DNA from: Fimbriimonadales bacterium
Lineage (GTDB): Bacteria; Armatimonadota; Fimbriimonadia; Fimbriimonadales; Fimbriimonadaceae
Reading direction: 5' to 3'
Length of the DNA: 64,000 bases
Assembly: GCA_026418055.1 (NCBI GenBank)
Contig: JAOACB010000004.1
Location: forward strand, 1 to 64,000
In this document: positions 15,758 through 25,439 of the stretch, one piece after another
How the letters are laid out: each line of letters begins with the position of its first letter
Numbering within the stretch: the first letter of the stretch is position 1
Translations under genes and position numbers: made by a program
The notes under the pieces: model-generated
The model's input: the letters and a program-made list of their open reading frames with translations, nothing else
What the model was told of the DNA's origin: nothing
Database searches by the model: none

Positions 15758-17020
15758 GTGGGCCTGGACACCTCGGAGCCGCTGGAGCGCGCCGTTCTCG
15801 TGTTCGTCAACGAGGACGACGAGGAGGACGCGTACGTCGAGGAGGAGCTGACGGGCCTTTGCGAGGCGGCTCTCGTCGAGCCCGTCGCATCCCTCCGGCA
15901 GCGGTTGCCGCGTCCGTCCAAAGCGACCTTCGTGGGAAAGGGGAAGGTTGGGGAGCTCCAGGCCGTGGTCGCCGAGACGAGCGCCGAAGTGGTGATCGTG
16001 GACGGCGAGCTCACGGGAGTGCAGCAGCGGAACCTCGAGGAGGCGCTCAACAGGAGGGTCGTCGACCGCACGCAGCTCATTCTCGACATCTTCGCGCGCC
16101 GAGCGCGGACAAAGGAGGGCATGCTGCAGGTGGAGCTGGCTCAGCTCACCTACATGCTGCCCAAGCTGATGAGCGTCTACACGAAGTTCGAGCGGCAGAA
16201 GGGCGGCATCGGTCTGCGGGGCCCGGGCGAGACCAAGCTCGAGACGGACCGCCGCCTGGTGCGCGACCGCATCGCCAAGCTCCGCCAGGAGATCGAGGAG
16301 GTGGGTCGGGTGCGCGAGCAGCAGCGGCAGGGTCGTCGCCGCCACCCGTTTCCTTTCGCCTGCCTCGTGGGCTACACGTCGGCCGGCAAGTCGACGCTCA
16401 TGAACCGCTTGGCGGGCACCGAGCTGCTCGCCGACGCGATGCCGTTCGCGACGCTGGACCCGACCACCCGAAAGATCGACCTGCCGGACGGGTACGGGCT
16501 GTTCCTCACCGACACGGTGGGCTTCATCCGGAACCTGCCCACGCACCTCGTCGCGGCGTTCCGCTCCACCCTCGAGGAGGTGGTGCTGGCGGACTTCATC
16601 CTGAAGCTGGTCGACGCCAGCCACCCGAGCTGGGAGATCCAGCTCGACGCGGTGGAGGAGACCTTGGGAAGCCTCGGCGCGGCCGACAAGCCGAGCATCG
16701 TGGTGTTCAACAAGATCGACCGAATGCCCGAGCGGGCTTGGCTGGAGGGCATGCTGGAGGACTGGCCGGGGTCCGTGGCGATCAGCGCGAAGACCGGCGA
16801 GGGCATCGAGGACCTGCTCCGGGCGATCCTCCGCCAGGTCCAGGGTCTGCTGGGGAGGGTGCGGGCCCTGTTGCCGTACTCCGAGTCGGCGCTCGTCCAA
16901 GAGTGCTACGACTACGGACGGGTGCTGTCGGTGGAGTACCGCGAGGACGGCATCCTGCTGGAGGCCGAGGTCGTGCGCGAGATGCGGGCTCGACTCGAGC
17001 GCTACCGCGCCGATGCCTGA
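15758..17020 (+). CDS. hflX: GTPase HflX
   Basis: 420 aa ribosome-associated GTPase that splits stalled or heat-damaged 70S ribosomes. The N-terminal HflX domain contains [10 protein letters not shown] near 50 and [20 protein letters not shown] near 110. The linker carries [18 protein letters not shown] near 150. G-domain motifs: G1 GYTSAGKST near 204, [11 protein letters not shown] (G3) near 250 and NKID (G4) near 317. The start is GTG 15758, 6 nt after CATAAT. It occupies the place next to rpmH where dnaA lies in many bacteria. Confidence 0.95.
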   Translation: MGLDTSEPLERAVLVFVNEDDEEDAYVEEELTGLCEAALVEPVASLRQRLPRPSKATFVGKGKVGELQAVVAETSAEVVIVDGELTGVQQRNLEEALNRRVVDRTQLILDIFARRARTKEGMLQVELAQLTYMLPKLMSVYTKFERQKGGIGLRGPGETKLETDRRLVRDRIAKLRQEIEEVGRVREQQRQGRRRHPFPFACLVGYTSAGKSTLMNRLAGTELLADAMPFATLDPTTRKIDLPDGYGLFLTDTVGFIRNLPTHLVAAFRSTLEEVVLADFILKLVDASHPSWEIQLDAVEETLGSLGAADKPSIVVFNKIDRMPERAWLEGMLEDWPGSVAISAKTGEGIEDLLRAILRQVQGLLGRVRALLPYSESALVQECYDYGRVLSVEYREDGILLEAEVVREMRARLERYRADA

Positions 17021-17085
17021 GGACTCCCCGGACGGTGGGACCTCCGGCAAGGTACACTGTCTGGCTCGTAAGGACCAGGTGACCG

Positions 17086-17220
17086 ATGAAGAGGACCTAC
17101 CAGCCCAACAACCGGCACAAGAAGAAGACGCACGGCTTCCGCGTCCGCATGCGCACCACGGACGGCCAGAACGTGATCAAGCGGCGCAGGCTCAAGGGCC
17201 GGCACCGACTCACCCACTGA
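17086..17220 (+). CDS. rpmH: 50S ribosomal protein L34
   Basis: 44 aa, typical length. It starts [19 protein letters not shown] and ends [13 protein letters not shown], matching L34 closely. A ribosome binding site of the type AAGGACCAGG precedes it, and TACACT (17053-17058) is a likely -10. Its stop overlaps the ATG of rnpA (TGATG), the usual rpmH-rnpA coupling. Confidence 0.96.
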   Translation: MKRTYQPNNRHKKKTHGFRVRMRTTDGQNVIKRRRLKGRHRLTH

Positions 17221-17558
17221 TGGCCCGACTGGCGGGTCCGCGCCAAACGCGCTTCGAGCAGATCTTCCGCGAAGGCCACGGGGAGGTTGCGCCCGGCCTG
17301 CGCGTCCGATGCCTGCCTGGCACCGGACGCGTCGGTTTGGCCGTGTCGCGCGCCGTCGGGTCGACGCCCCGGCGGAACCGCGCCCGCAGGCGCTTCCGAG
17401 AGGCTCTCCTCGGCTCCGAGGCGCTGCGACCGGACCGCGACTACGTGTTCGTGCTGGGAGAGCGCGCCTTGACCGAGCCTCTTCCCGCGCTCCGTGCGGC
17501 CGCCGAGGAGCTGCTGGTCCGCCTGAACGCCCGATGCGCCGGCTCGCCGTCCTCCTGA
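17220..17558 (+). CDS. rnpA: ribonuclease P protein component
   Basis: 112 aa basic protein that helps RNase P RNA mature tRNA 5' ends. The family core is visible: [13 protein letters not shown] at the start, [24 protein letters not shown] near 45-70 (the RNR motif), and [11 protein letters not shown] near 80. The ATG overlaps the L34 stop, and the end overlaps yidD by 25 bp. The substrate RNA gene (rnpB) is not in the window. Confidence 0.93.
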   Translation: MARLAGPRQTRFEQIFREGHGEVAPGLRVRCLPGTGRVGLAVSRAVGSTPRRNRARRRFREALLGSEALRPDRDYVFVLGERALTEPLPALRAAAEELLVRLNARCAGSPSS

Positions 17559-17740
17559 TCGAACTCTATCAGCGATGCTCCCGCCGCCTTCCGCCCGTCT
17601 GTCGCTTCACGCCGACCTGCTCCGAGTACACGCGGCAGGCCATCCTCAAGCACGGACTCCTAAAAGGCGTTTGGCTGGGGTTGCGGCGGATCGTGCGCTG
17701 CCATCCGCTGAACCCGGGCGGCCACGACCCCGTGCCTTGA
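17534..17740 (+). CDS. yidD: membrane protein insertion efficiency factor YidD
   Basis: 68 aa. The YidD signature is clear: [20 protein letters not shown], then [14 protein letters not shown] and [13 protein letters not shown] at the end. It is a small amphipathic membrane-associated protein that aids YidC/Sec insertion. It starts inside rnpA (25-bp overlap) and is followed by yidC after 25 bp, the usual order. Confidence 0.94.
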   Translation: MRRLAVLLIELYQRCSRRLPPVCRFTPTCSEYTRQAILKHGLLKGVWLGLRRIVRCHPLNPGGHDPVP

Positions 17741-17765
17741 ACGGAGGAGCGACCGACACACCGCT

Positions 17766-19058
17766 ATGAGCCAGCAACGCCCGCAAAGCAACTTCTTCCA
17801 GACCCTGCTGATGGTCACGGTGATCTTCCTCGCCGTGCAGATGTTCCTGGGCACCAACACCCGCGTGCCGGACACCTCCACCCTGCAGGAGACGCTCGAC
17901 AAGATGCGCCAGCTGAACGCCCAGGTGCGCGACGACTCGATCAGCCGCCTCAAGCCGGTCGCCCTGGGGAAGCTGGCGGAGCTCGAGAAGAAGAAGGAGA
18001 TCCAGCCCGAGGTGGCCGAGCGCATCCGGCTGGAGATCCAGGTCCTGGTGTCGGACACGCTGCTGAAGGCGGGCACGAGGCTTCGCGACTTCAACAAGCT
18101 CACGCTGGCGTACAACGACCTGTCGTCGCTCGAAAGCCGCTACCGCGACGACGCCGTGTGGAGGGAGCCTTTCCGGGTCGGGCCCGACAAGGATTTCCCG
18201 CGCACCGAGACCTCGGCCGAGGCGCTGAAGGAGCTGGCGGGCAACAAGCTGCGCGAGCTTGGGATGGCGACGCCGGTCTGGGGGTTCTTCCCCGGCTACC
18301 AGATGGTGGACTTCCTCGTCCGCATCACTGGCGCGATCCCCTCGTTCAGCTACGCCTTCGCGGGCCTGCTGCTGGCGATCTTCGTGCGGGCCTTGGTGTG
18401 GCCGCTGGCCCAAAAGCAGCTGATGTTCGGGCGGCAGATGGCCCAGCTGCAGCCGCTTGCCGCCGAGCTGCGGGAGAAGTACACGGGCCAGGAGCTGCAG
18501 CAGAAGACGATGGAGCTGTACAGGGAGTACGGCATCAACCCGATGGCGGGATGCCTTCCTGCGCTCATCCAGATGCCGCTGTTCCTGCTCATCTACACCT
18601 CGATGCTGCACTACCGCTTCGAGTTCGAGAAGGGCACGTTCCTCTGGATCGGCTCGCCGCTCTCGGAGAAGTACCCCTGGTTCTTCGCCACCAACCTGGG
18701 GCACAAGGACTACCTGCTGATCATCCTGTACGGCATCTCGATGGTGGTCACCACGCTGCTGACCCCGGTGAGCGACCCCAACAACGCCCGTCAGCAGCGG
18801 CTGATGGGCATCTCCATCGCGGTGCTGTTCGCGATCCTCATGTTCTTCTGGCCGGTGCCTTCGGCGTTCGTGCTGTACTGGATCTTCACCAACATCCTGG
18901 CGACCTTCCAGAGCCTGCGCGCCTACCGCCTGCCCGTCCCGCCGCTGGTCAAGGTGAACGCTCCCGGCGGAGGCGTGTTCCCGGTCGACCCCAACTCGGT
19001 GGGCGCCGTCCGCACCGGCGCACCCAAGGTGCACAGAGCCAAGAAGAAGAGCCGCTGA
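17766..19058 (+). CDS. yidC: membrane protein insertase YidC/Oxa1
   Basis: 430 aa. An N-terminal helix (residues 10-27) is followed by a predicted soluble region of about 160 aa, shorter than the proteobacterial P1 domain. The conserved core starts near 195 with YAFAGLLLAIFVRALVWPLAQKQ; the Arg in this helix is the groove residue of Oxa1-family insertases. The coiled cytoplasmic loop QLQPLAAELREKYTG and then GCLPALIQMPLFLLIY are typical. Four further helices end near 400. The basic tail HRAKKKSR fits ribosome binding. Neighbours are yidD and khpB. Confidence 0.96.
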   Translation: MSQQRPQSNFFQTLLMVTVIFLAVQMFLGTNTRVPDTSTLQETLDKMRQLNAQVRDDSISRLKPVALGKLAELEKKKEIQPEVAERIRLEIQVLVSDTLLKAGTRLRDFNKLTLAYNDLSSLESRYRDDAVWREPFRVGPDKDFPRTETSAEALKELAGNKLRELGMATPVWGFFPGYQMVDFLVRITGAIPSFSYAFAGLLLAIFVRALVWPLAQKQLMFGRQMAQLQPLAAELREKYTGQELQQKTMELYREYGINPMAGCLPALIQMPLFLLIYTSMLHYRFEFEKGTFLWIGSPLSEKYPWFFATNLGHKDYLLIILYGISMVVTTLLTPVSDPNNARQQRLMGISIAVLFAILMFFWPVPSAFVLYWIFTNILATFQSLRAYRLPVPPLVKVNAPGGGVFPVDPNSVGAVRTGAPKVHRAKKKSR

Positions 19059-19078
19059 CGAAGTTTCGAGGGAACACC

Positions 19079-19870
19079 ATGCAATCGATCGAAATCACCG
19101 ACAAGTCCGTCCAAGATGCCGCGAAGGCTGCCGCGGAGAGGCTCGGCGTGCCCGTCGAGGCGCTGAAGGTCACCGTGCTCGAGGAACAGAAGGGCCTCTT
19201 CGGCCGCACGCAGGTGCGCATCCTGGCGGAGGTGGCCGAGGCTCCTGCGGCCGCGCCCGAAAGCCAGCCCGAGGCCCCGCCGGAGCCGGATCCCACGCCC
19301 GAGCCGTCGCCGTCGGCCGAAGAGACGGCGGCGGGCGGAGAGCAGGAGACGGAGTCCGCTCCGGAGACGGAGGACGCCGGCGAGGCGGCCGAAGCGGAGC
19401 CCGAGGTCGTCGCGACGGAGCAGGACGCCGAGGCTTTCGCCGGGGTGGTCCGGGAGCTGCTGGCGGCCGGCGGGTTCCGCGCCACCGTCAAGCTGAAGAG
19501 CCTCACCGGCAAGTATGTGAACCTCGAGATCGAGGGCCCAGACACCAACCACCTGATCGGCAAGCACGGCGAGGTGCTCAACAACCTGCAGTACCTGCTC
19601 AACACCATCTGCAGCCGCAAGTTCCAAACCGGCGTGCGGGCGACGCTGGACGCCAACAACTACCGCCAGCGGCGCGAGTCGGCGCTGCGCCAGCTGGCCC
19701 TCCGGCTGGCCGAGGAGGTTCGCAAGCGAGGCCAGGAGGCGGTGCTGGAGGCCCTTCCGGCGTTCGAGCGCCGCGTCGTGCACAAGGCGCTGGAGCACGA
19801 GCCGGGAGTGACCACCTACAGCGAGGGCGAGGAGCCCGACCGCCGTGTGGTCATCGCGCCCGCCGACTGA
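19079..19870 (+). CDS. khpB: RNA-binding protein KhpB/Jag
   Basis: 263 aa. The N-terminal Jag domain (residues 1-55, AAERLGVPVEALKVTVLEEQ, then GLFGRTQVRI) is followed by an acidic Pro/Glu/Ala-rich linker (about 60-120). A KH domain follows near 125-190 (GPDTNHLIGKHGEVLNNLQYL has the GxxG loop), and an R3H domain closes it (ERRVVHKAL near 235). The protein binds RNA and in Gram-positives acts with KhpA in cell division and wall control. It follows yidC after 20 bp, as in most genomes. Confidence 0.94.
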   Translation: MQSIEITDKSVQDAAKAAAERLGVPVEALKVTVLEEQKGLFGRTQVRILAEVAEAPAAAPESQPEAPPEPDPTPEPSPSAEETAAGGEQETESAPETEDAGEAAEAEPEVVATEQDAEAFAGVVRELLAAGGFRATVKLKSLTGKYVNLEIEGPDTNHLIGKHGEVLNNLQYLLNTICSRKFQTGVRATLDANNYRQRRESALRQLALRLAEEVRKRGQEAVLEALPAFERRVVHKALEHEPGVTTYSEGEEPDRRVVIAPAD

Positions 19871-19884
19871 GGCGTTTCGCGCGG

Positions 19885-19918
19885 TCCCGCGGACGGCAGG
19901 CTTGCATCGCCCGCGGGA
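19885..19918. terminator. inverted repeat between khpB and tRNA-Tyr
   Basis: TCCCGCGG (19885-19892) and CCGCGGGA (19911-19918) form a perfect 8-bp stem with an 18-nt loop and no T-tract. It may end the yidC-khpB message. It overlaps TTGCAT (19902), a possible -35 for the tRNA gene. Confidence 0.35.
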
Positions 19919-19922
19919 TCGG

Positions 19923-19928
19923 GTATCC
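19923..19928 (+). promoter_or_regulatory. candidate -10 of tRNA-Tyr
   Basis: TATCCT, 13 nt before the mature tRNA 5' end, with TTGCAT (19902-19907) 15 bp upstream as a possible -35. Confidence 0.4.
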
Positions 19929-19941
19929 TACGGATTCGGCT

Positions 19942-20027
19942 GGGGAGTTGCCCGAGCGGTCAATGGGAACGGACTGTAAATCCGTCGGCGGACGCCTACG
20001 AAGGTTCGAATCCTTCACTCCCCACCA
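19942..20027 (+). tRNA. tRNA-Tyr: tRNA-Tyr (anticodon GTA)
   Basis: 86-nt class II tRNA. The acceptor arm GGGGAGT (19942-19948) pairs with ACTCCCC (20017-20023), followed by A and an encoded CCA. The anticodon stem ACGGA/TCCGT encloses CTGTAAA with GTA at 19976-19978. A long variable arm (CGGCGGACGCCTACG region) and GGTTCGAATCC T-arm are visible. Its GUA anticodon is a substrate for queuosine modification, and queC/queE lie 3.4 kb downstream. Confidence 0.96.
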
Positions 20028-20036
20028 GCTCCTCCC

Positions 20037-20714
20037 TCACCGCTGGCTCGGCAGGTCGCTGAGGCGCGGTTGCCGCCCGAGCTCCTCGGCCTTGCGCCGG
20101 TACCACGCCCTGTACTCGTCCCACAGCTGCTCGAGGGTTCTGCCTCCGTAGCGTCTCCAGAACTCCGGGCTGTACTCTCCGCGCCGCGCGACCTCGTTCA
20201 GGCGCGTGAACAGGCGCCGGTCGTACAGGCGCTCGAGGTACGTGAGGAAGGCTCCCGCGGACCAGTACCCGTCGCGGTAGGGGCTGCGCTCGGGATCGTG
20301 CAGCGCCGAGTCCCTCTGCGGCTCGAACTTGCCGTAGCGGATGCCGTCCGCGATCCCCTCGGTGATCCAGCCCGGGACCGGCTTGCGGTACGCCTGCACC
20401 ACGTGCACCAGCTCGTGGATCACCATTCCCCAGTCGTCGGGGCGCCGCCGGATCCAATCTTCCGAGATGTGGATGACGTCGCCTGCGGTGCCTGCCACCC
20501 CCTCCATCGGCTCGAAGCGCAGGGTGACCCTGCGGGGCGGCGTCCAGCCGCTTTGACGCAAAAGGTCCGCGAGCTCCGGGTACCACTCCTCCGCGAGAGC
20601 CTTGGCTTGGGCCGCCCACACCGCCGAGGAAGGCGAGCGGTTGACGTCGATCTCCACCGTGACTTTCGGGGCCGCCAGCAGGGCGGCCCCGGCGAGCAGG
20701 CTCCAGCCGACCAT
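20037..20714 (-). CDS. secreted basic-secretory-protein-family metallopeptidase
   Basis: 225 aa with a signal peptide (MVGWSLLAGAALLAAPKV). The zinc motif is HELVHVVQAY near residue 101, followed by PGWITEGIADGIRY near 116, the pattern of the plant-type basic secretory protein (BSP) peptidase family. DVIHISEDWIRRRPDD precedes the motif, as in other members. BSP proteins are extracellular and linked with defence in plants; bacterial roles are unknown. TAGCTT lies 6 nt before the ATG on this strand. It is divergent from the large metalloprotein at 20757, which carries a similar zinc motif. Confidence 0.82.
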   Translation of the reverse strand: MVGWSLLAGAALLAAPKVTVEIDVNRSPSSAVWAAQAKALAEEWYPELADLLRQSGWTPPRRVTLRFEPMEGVAGTAGDVIHISEDWIRRRPDDWGMVIHELVHVVQAYRKPVPGWITEGIADGIRYGKFEPQRDSALHDPERSPYRDGYWSAGAFLTYLERLYDRRLFTRLNEVARRGEYSPEFWRRYGGRTLEQLWDEYRAWYRRKAEELGRQPRLSDLPSQR

Positions 20715-20720
20715 GGGAGC

Positions 20721-20749
20721 AAGCTACCCCAAGGCGCGGTTGGTAAACT
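20721..20749. promoter_or_regulatory. divergent promoter of two secreted metalloprotein genes
   Basis: On the minus strand TAGCTT (20726-20721) ends 6 nt before ATG 20714. On the plus strand TAAACT (20744-20749) ends 7 nt before ATG 20757. Only 42 bp separate the starts, and neither gene has a ribosome binding site. Confidence 0.4.
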
Positions 20750-20756
20750 CGCGGCC

Positions 20757-23423
20757 ATGCTCGCCGCCTTTCTGGCTCTCACCGCGGTGACACGGCAGGC
20801 GCCGGACCTCGCGCTGTACCGCGGCGCGCCTCTGCCGGCGCGGCCCACGCCGCAGGCGCGGTACTGGGACGTGGCGGACACGACGCTCGATGCGCGCCTA
20901 CCCGAGTCGAACTTCGGAGGCAGCACGGTCCTGCGGGGCGGTCCGGGGCGGTCCATCCTGCTGCGCTTCGGGGATTTGGCGCGAGCCATCGGCCCGGGCA
21001 AGAGGGTGGTCGACGCGCGCCTTCGGTTGACGCTCTTCGACGGCAAGGCCGCGGCGCCGCGATCGGTCGCTTCGCTGCAGGCCCCCTGGGGCGAGGGACC
21101 CGTCCGCACGATCGAGACCCCCGAGCCCGCGATCGGCAAGGAGACGCCCGCTCCCCGTTGGTCGTCCACGTGGCGGTTCCGCCGGGCAGGGGAGCAACCG
21201 ATCCCGTGGCGAGGAGCGGGCGCCGCCGCGGCCGGGGACGCCAAGGCGCTGGAGGGTTGGAAGGCGCAGACCACCGAGACCGAACTGATCGTCGAGGGCC
21301 TCGCGCAGGAGGTCCAGAGGCAGTACCGGCGGTGGTACGACAACCACGGCATCGTGCTGACCTTCGACGAGCCCGTGCAGTTCTTCAGCTCGGAGGCAGC
21401 TCGCGGCCGTCCGGTCTTGGAGCTGCGGCTGGCCGAAGAGCCTCCGAAGACGGGGCCGGACCTGAGCGTGACGTACATCGAGCGCCTCCCGGAGTACGAG
21501 CGCTACGACAACCGAGGCGCCTACACGTACAAGGAGCAGAACGGCCACACGGCCGGCGTCATGGACAAGCCGGGGCTCGCGGACTCGAAGAAGTGGCCGG
21601 CCGACGGCGAGACCGTCGCGTACGTCGCCCACGTGAAGAACGTCGGAGACGCCCCCGCCCAAGGGTTCCTGTTCCGCTGGATCGTCCGCGAGGTGCCCGG
21701 GGCTGCCAGCGAGGCGTCGATGACCCTGCTGCCCGGTCAGGAGGCGACCTTCAAGCTCGAGAAGCCGTTCCGCAACTTCCACGCCGACCACCGCACGCAA
21801 CCGATCGCGTTCCGCATCGAGCCCACCGGGCCGGACGCCAACCCGTACAACGACTGCGTGGAGATCCAGGAGAACGCCCTGGCCATCGGCATCTGGGTCG
21901 AACAGGCGTTCTACGAGCGGTTCGGACAGGAGACGAACCACGCCGGCAGCCGTGCGTTCGAAGACTGGATTCAGGAGCAGTTCCGCCTCTGGAACGGAAC
22001 GTTCTTCCCCTACAGCCGGTTCTCGTTCGCACCGGACGGCATCCTCGAACGCACGCGCGTGGCCAGGATCACGATCGTGCCCAACGGAACGCTCAAGGGA
22101 GGCGCCCATCTGCCCAACGACGCCCCGACGCTGATCTACGACGGCGAGTGGGGCTTCGAGGGCTCGATGGCGGCCGACGGCTACATCGCGTCCGTGCGGC
22201 GGCAGGCGGACTTGGCGCTGCTGCACGAGCTCAGCCACCAGATCGGCTTGATGGACCTGTACACGATGAACGTCGATCCCAGCCGACCGGACGGCACCGG
22301 CGGCAAGGTGCGGCTCAAGGAGGGCGGATCCACGCCCACGAGGGGCTTCTACGACCGGTTCGGAGGGCTGATGGGTGGCGGCGACACGCGCAACGAGGCG
22401 ATGGTTCCCCGCGCCTACCCGATCCCCTACGAGCCTTGGCCGGACGCCTTCCTCGATTCCATGAGTCTGGAGGCGACCGACCTGTACTCCGCCACCGACG
22501 CCTTCGCGCTGAACAGCCTGCTCGGTTTTCGGCGCGGCTTCTACGGGGAGTTCCTGTACGCCCTTCCGAACGTGAGCGTCGTCCGGGCGGTCGACCTTTC
22601 GGGCCAGCCCCTGCGCAACGTGGAGCTGGCGTTCTTCCAGATGTCCCAGGGCGCCATCCCCGACGCGCCGCCCGTGTTTACCGTGACCACGGACGCGAAC
22701 GGCACGGCGCGCCTGCCAGCCCGGGACACGCTCGAGCCGGCGCCGTTCACCACCAAGACCGGCTTCACGCTGAGGCCCAACCCGTTCGGTAGGATCGACG
22801 TCGTCGGGTCCAACGGGGTGTTCCTGGTGCGCGCCAGGGCCCACGGCGCCACCGAGTGGGCCTTCCTGAAGCTCTGGCACCTGGTGGACGGCTACGCCCG
22901 TGGGCAGCGGGCGGCGCAGATCCGCGAGCTCCGGTTCAACCTGCCTGGGATGCCGCTGGACGAGGCGGCCAACGCCGCGAAGGACCGCTTCGTGCTCGAT
23001 TCCGCGGGCACTCCCCCGGCCGAACTGAGCCGCATCGTCGACGGCGACCGCAGGCGCACCGTGCAGCTGCCGGGCAAGGCGGGCGACTGGATCGAGATCG
23101 ACTTGGGCCGGGACCGACCGATCGGCGACGTTCGGCTATGGTCCGACACCACCGACTTCTGGCGGCGGTTCGACGTGCTCGTGTATTCGACCGGGCAGAC
23201 CGCGGCCGACGCCCGGCCGTTCGCCCGGGAAGGGGACTGGCGCTGGACCGCCACCAACCGCAAGGACGCCGACCCCGGCGACGCGCGCTGGTTCCAGGTG
23301 AGCTATCGCGGCAATCCGGTGCGGGTGCGCTTCGTGCGCCTGGTTTGTCGCGAGGACACGCCGTTCGCACGGCTGTCGGAAATCGAGGTCGTGCCCGTCA
23401 GACCGACGGAGGCGCAGCAGTAG
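20757..23423 (+). CDS. large secreted multidomain metallopeptidase-like protein
   Basis: 888 aa with a signal peptide ([16 protein letters not shown]). Residues 30-210 resemble a DNRLRE domain ([22 protein letters not shown]), a beta-sandwich found in surface enzymes. Around 240-370 is a CARDB-like segment ([18 protein letters not shown]). The probable catalytic part contains [17 protein letters not shown] near 490, an HExxH-type sequence with a downstream Asp instead of the usual ligand order. About 610-660 looks like a carboxypeptidase-regulatory or Ig-like repeat. The last 140 residues resemble a discoidin (F5/8-type) sugar-binding domain ([18 protein letters not shown]). It is likely extracellular and active on polymers. 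queC starts 4 bp after its stop. Confidence 0.7.
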   Translation: MLAAFLALTAVTRQAPDLALYRGAPLPARPTPQARYWDVADTTLDARLPESNFGGSTVLRGGPGRSILLRFGDLARAIGPGKRVVDARLRLTLFDGKAAAPRSVASLQAPWGEGPVRTIETPEPAIGKETPAPRWSSTWRFRRAGEQPIPWRGAGAAAAGDAKALEGWKAQTTETELIVEGLAQEVQRQYRRWYDNHGIVLTFDEPVQFFSSEAARGRPVLELRLAEEPPKTGPDLSVTYIERLPEYERYDNRGAYTYKEQNGHTAGVMDKPGLADSKKWPADGETVAYVAHVKNVGDAPAQGFLFRWIVREVPGAASEASMTLLPGQEATFKLEKPFRNFHADHRTQPIAFRIEPTGPDANPYNDCVEIQENALAIGIWVEQAFYERFGQETNHAGSRAFEDWIQEQFRLWNGTFFPYSRFSFAPDGILERTRVARITIVPNGTLKGGAHLPNDAPTLIYDGEWGFEGSMAADGYIASVRRQADLALLHELSHQIGLMDLYTMNVDPSRPDGTGGKVRLKEGGSTPTRGFYDRFGGLMGGGDTRNEAMVPRAYPIPYEPWPDAFLDSMSLEATDLYSATDAFALNSLLGFRRGFYGEFLYALPNVSVVRAVDLSGQPLRNVELAFFQMSQGAIPDAPPVFTVTTDANGTARLPARDTLEPAPFTTKTGFTLRPNPFGRIDVVGSNGVFLVRARAHGATEWAFLKLWHLVDGYARGQRAAQIRELRFNLPGMPLDEAANAAKDRFVLDSAGTPPAELSRIVDGDRRRTVQLPGKAGDWIEIDLGRDRPIGDVRLWSDTTDFWRRFDVLVYSTGQTAADARPFAREGDWRWTATNRKDADPGDARWFQVSYRGNPVRVRFVRLVCREDTPFARLSEIEVVPVRPTEAQQ

Positions 23424-23427
23424 GGCG

Positions 23428-24111
23428 ATGAAGGGTTGCGTGGTGCTGCTGAGCGGCGGTTTGGACTCCGCCACCACGCTGGCCGTGGCTCGCCGCGACG
23501 GCTTCGCGCCGCACGCCCTGACCGTGGCCTACGGCCAAAGGCACGCCGTCGAGGTTCGGGCGGCCGAGCGCGTCGCAGCCTCTCTGGGGGTCGTGGAGCA
23601 CAAGGTGCTGCACCTGGATCTGACGGCGTTCGGCGGGTCTGCGCTCACCGACGCGATCGAGGTGCCCAAGGACCGGGACGACGAGGCGATGGCCGCCGAG
23701 ATCCCCGTCACCTACGTGCCGGCGCGCAACACCGTCTTCCTGTCTCTGGCGCTGGCCTACGCGGAGGCCCGGGGTCTGCGGGACCTCTTCGTCGGGGTGA
23801 ACGCGGTGGACTACAGCGGCTACCCCGATTGCCGCCCGGAGTTCCTCGAGGCCTTCGAGCGTCTGGCCAACGTTGCGACCAAGGCCGGCGTTCTGGGCGA
23901 GAGCTTCCGCGTGCACGCGCCGCTCGTGCATCTGCCGAAGAAGGAGATCATCCGGCTGGGGCTGTCCTTGGGCGTCGACTACTCGCTGACGCACTCCTGC
24001 TACGATCCGGACGAGCGAGGCAGGCCGTGCCGACGCTGCGACTCGTGCCTCATCCGGTTGCGCGCCTTCGAGGAGCTGGGGATGGCCGACCCCGCGCTGG
24101 CGGATGGCTAG
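23428..24111 (+). CDS. queC: 7-cyano-7-deazaguanine synthase
   Basis: 227 aa ATP-dependent enzyme that turns 7-carboxy-7-deazaguanine into preQ0, the precursor of queuosine. The PP-loop [11 protein letters not shown] is at residues 7-17, followed by [19 protein letters not shown] near 94-112 and [16 protein letters not shown] near 128. The zinc cysteines are in [18 protein letters not shown] near 190-207. It overlaps queE by 8 bp. It starts 4 bp after the large secreted protein gene, so it may be read through from that promoter. Confidence 0.96.
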   Translation: MKGCVVLLSGGLDSATTLAVARRDGFAPHALTVAYGQRHAVEVRAAERVAASLGVVEHKVLHLDLTAFGGSALTDAIEVPKDRDDEAMAAEIPVTYVPARNTVFLSLALAYAEARGLRDLFVGVNAVDYSGYPDCRPEFLEAFERLANVATKAGVLGESFRVHAPLVHLPKKEIIRLGLSLGVDYSLTHSCYDPDERGRPCRRCDSCLIRLRAFEELGMADPALADG

Positions 24112-24793
24112 GCTGCGCGTCGCCGAGGTCTTCGAGAGCATCCAAGGAGAGGGGCTGTGGGCCGGCACGCCCTCGGTGTTCGTGCGCGTTTCGGGCTGCA
24201 ACCTGCGTTGCGCCTGGTGCGACACGCCGTACGCCAGCTGGGAGCCGGAGGGGCCCGTTTTGCCGGTGGAACGGGTGGCGGAGCGGGCGCTAGCCTCGAG
24301 CCTGCGGCACGTGGTGGTGACGGGCGGAGAGCCGATGCTGTTTCCCGGCGTGGCGGAGCTGTGCCGCTCGCTCCGTTCGGCGGGTCGGAAGGTCACGATC
24401 GAAACCGCCGGCACCGTGTGGCTCGAGGCGGATTGCGACCTGATGTCCGTCAGCCCGAAGCTCGCCAACAGCATGCCCACCGGCCGCTGGGGCCCGACGC
24501 ACGAGGCGCGACGCCGGAACCTCGAGGTGCTGCGGAGGCTGGAGCGGCGCCGCTTCTGCCAGTGGAAGTTCGTCGTCGCCCCGCCGTACGGCCCGGACCT
24601 CGAGGAGATCGACCGCCTGCTGGACCAGATCGGCCCGGTCGACCCCGACCGCGTTCTGCTGATGCCGGAGGGCACCGACCTTCCGACGTTGCTCGAACGC
24701 TCGCGCGAGCTGGCGCCGATCTGCATGCGTCGCGGCTGGAGGCTCGGTCCGCGGATGCACATCGGGCTCTTCGGCAACGCTCGGGGCACCTGA
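24104..24793 (+). CDS. queE: 7-carboxy-7-deazaguanine synthase
   Basis: 229 aa radical SAM enzyme, the step before QueC. The iron-sulfur motif [15 protein letters not shown] is at residues 32-46 with the CxxxCxxC spacing. [21 protein letters not shown] at 7-27 is the family N-terminus, and VVTGGEPML near 69 binds SAM. The gene overlaps the end of queC, so both are translated together. The other early genes (queD, folE) and the late genes (queF, tgt, queA) are not in the window. Confidence 0.95.
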   Translation: MARLRVAEVFESIQGEGLWAGTPSVFVRVSGCNLRCAWCDTPYASWEPEGPVLPVERVAERALASSLRHVVVTGGEPMLFPGVAELCRSLRSAGRKVTIETAGTVWLEADCDLMSVSPKLANSMPTGRWGPTHEARRRNLEVLRRLERRRFCQWKFVVAPPYGPDLEEIDRLLDQIGPVDPDRVLLMPEGTDLPTLLERSRELAPICMRRGWRLGPRMHIGLFGNARGT

Positions 24794-24829
24794 ACCCGGG
24801 CCGCCCGGGAGGCCGCACCGTGCGAGGGA

Positions 24830-24835
24830 TACAAT
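24830..24835 (+). promoter_or_regulatory. candidate -10 hexamer of trpG/pabA, leaderless type
   Basis: TACAAT ends 7 nt before ATG 24843; no ribosome binding site is present. Confidence 0.45.
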
Positions 24836-24842
24836 CTGTTGC

Positions 24843-25439
24843 ATGATCCTGGTGATCGACAACTACGACAGCTTCACCTACAACCTGGTGCAGTACCTGG
24901 GAGTGGTGGGGGCCGAGGTGTCGGTGCACAGGAACGACCAGATCTCGCTCGACGAGGCCATCGCCCTCAAGCCGGACGGCATCCTGCTGTCGCCCGGCCC
25001 CTGCACACCGGCGCAGTCCGGCGTTTGCCTGGACATCCTCCGCGCCGCCATGGAGCCGGGTTCGGGGTGGAGGACGCCGATCCTCGGAGTCTGCCTGGGC
25101 CATCAGGCGATCGGTCTGGTGGCTGGCGCCGTCGTCGATCGGGCCAAGAGGATCCGACACGGCAAGGCCAGCCCGATTCGTCACACCGGCGTGGGGGTTT
25201 TCGAGGGCCTGCCGAACCCGTTCAGCGCGATCCGCTACCACTCCCTGGTGATCCTGCGCGAGACGCTGCCGCCGAGCCTCGAGGTGACCGCCGAATCGGA
25301 GGACGACGGCGAGATCATGGGAGTGCGGCATCGCACGCTGCCGATCGAGGGCGTTCAGTTCCACCCGGAGTCCGTGCTGACCGAGGGCGGCATGGACATC
25401 GTGCGCAACTTCGTGCGGCGCGCGGGGGCGAGCGTCTAG
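24843..25439 (+). CDS. trpG: glutamine amidotransferase subunit of anthranilate or aminodeoxychorismate synthase
   Basis: 198 aa class I glutamine amidotransferase. It begins MILVIDNYDSFTYNLVQYLG, the usual TrpG/PabA N-terminus. LLSPGPCTPAQSG near 50 and the nucleophile in LGVCLGHQAIG near 83 follow, and the His-Glu pair is in GVQFHPESVLTEGG near 173. It delivers ammonia to a TrpE or PabB partner, which is not in the window. The sequence alone does not separate TrpG from PabA; many bacteria use one protein for both. It converges with the regulator gene, overlapping it by 4 bp. Confidence 0.92.
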   Translation: MILVIDNYDSFTYNLVQYLGVVGAEVSVHRNDQISLDEAIALKPDGILLSPGPCTPAQSGVCLDILRAAMEPGSGWRTPILGVCLGHQAIGLVAGAVVDRAKRIRHGKASPIRHTGVGVFEGLPNPFSAIRYHSLVILRETLPPSLEVTAESEDDGEIMGVRHRTLPIEGVQFHPESVLTEGGMDIVRNFVRRAGASV

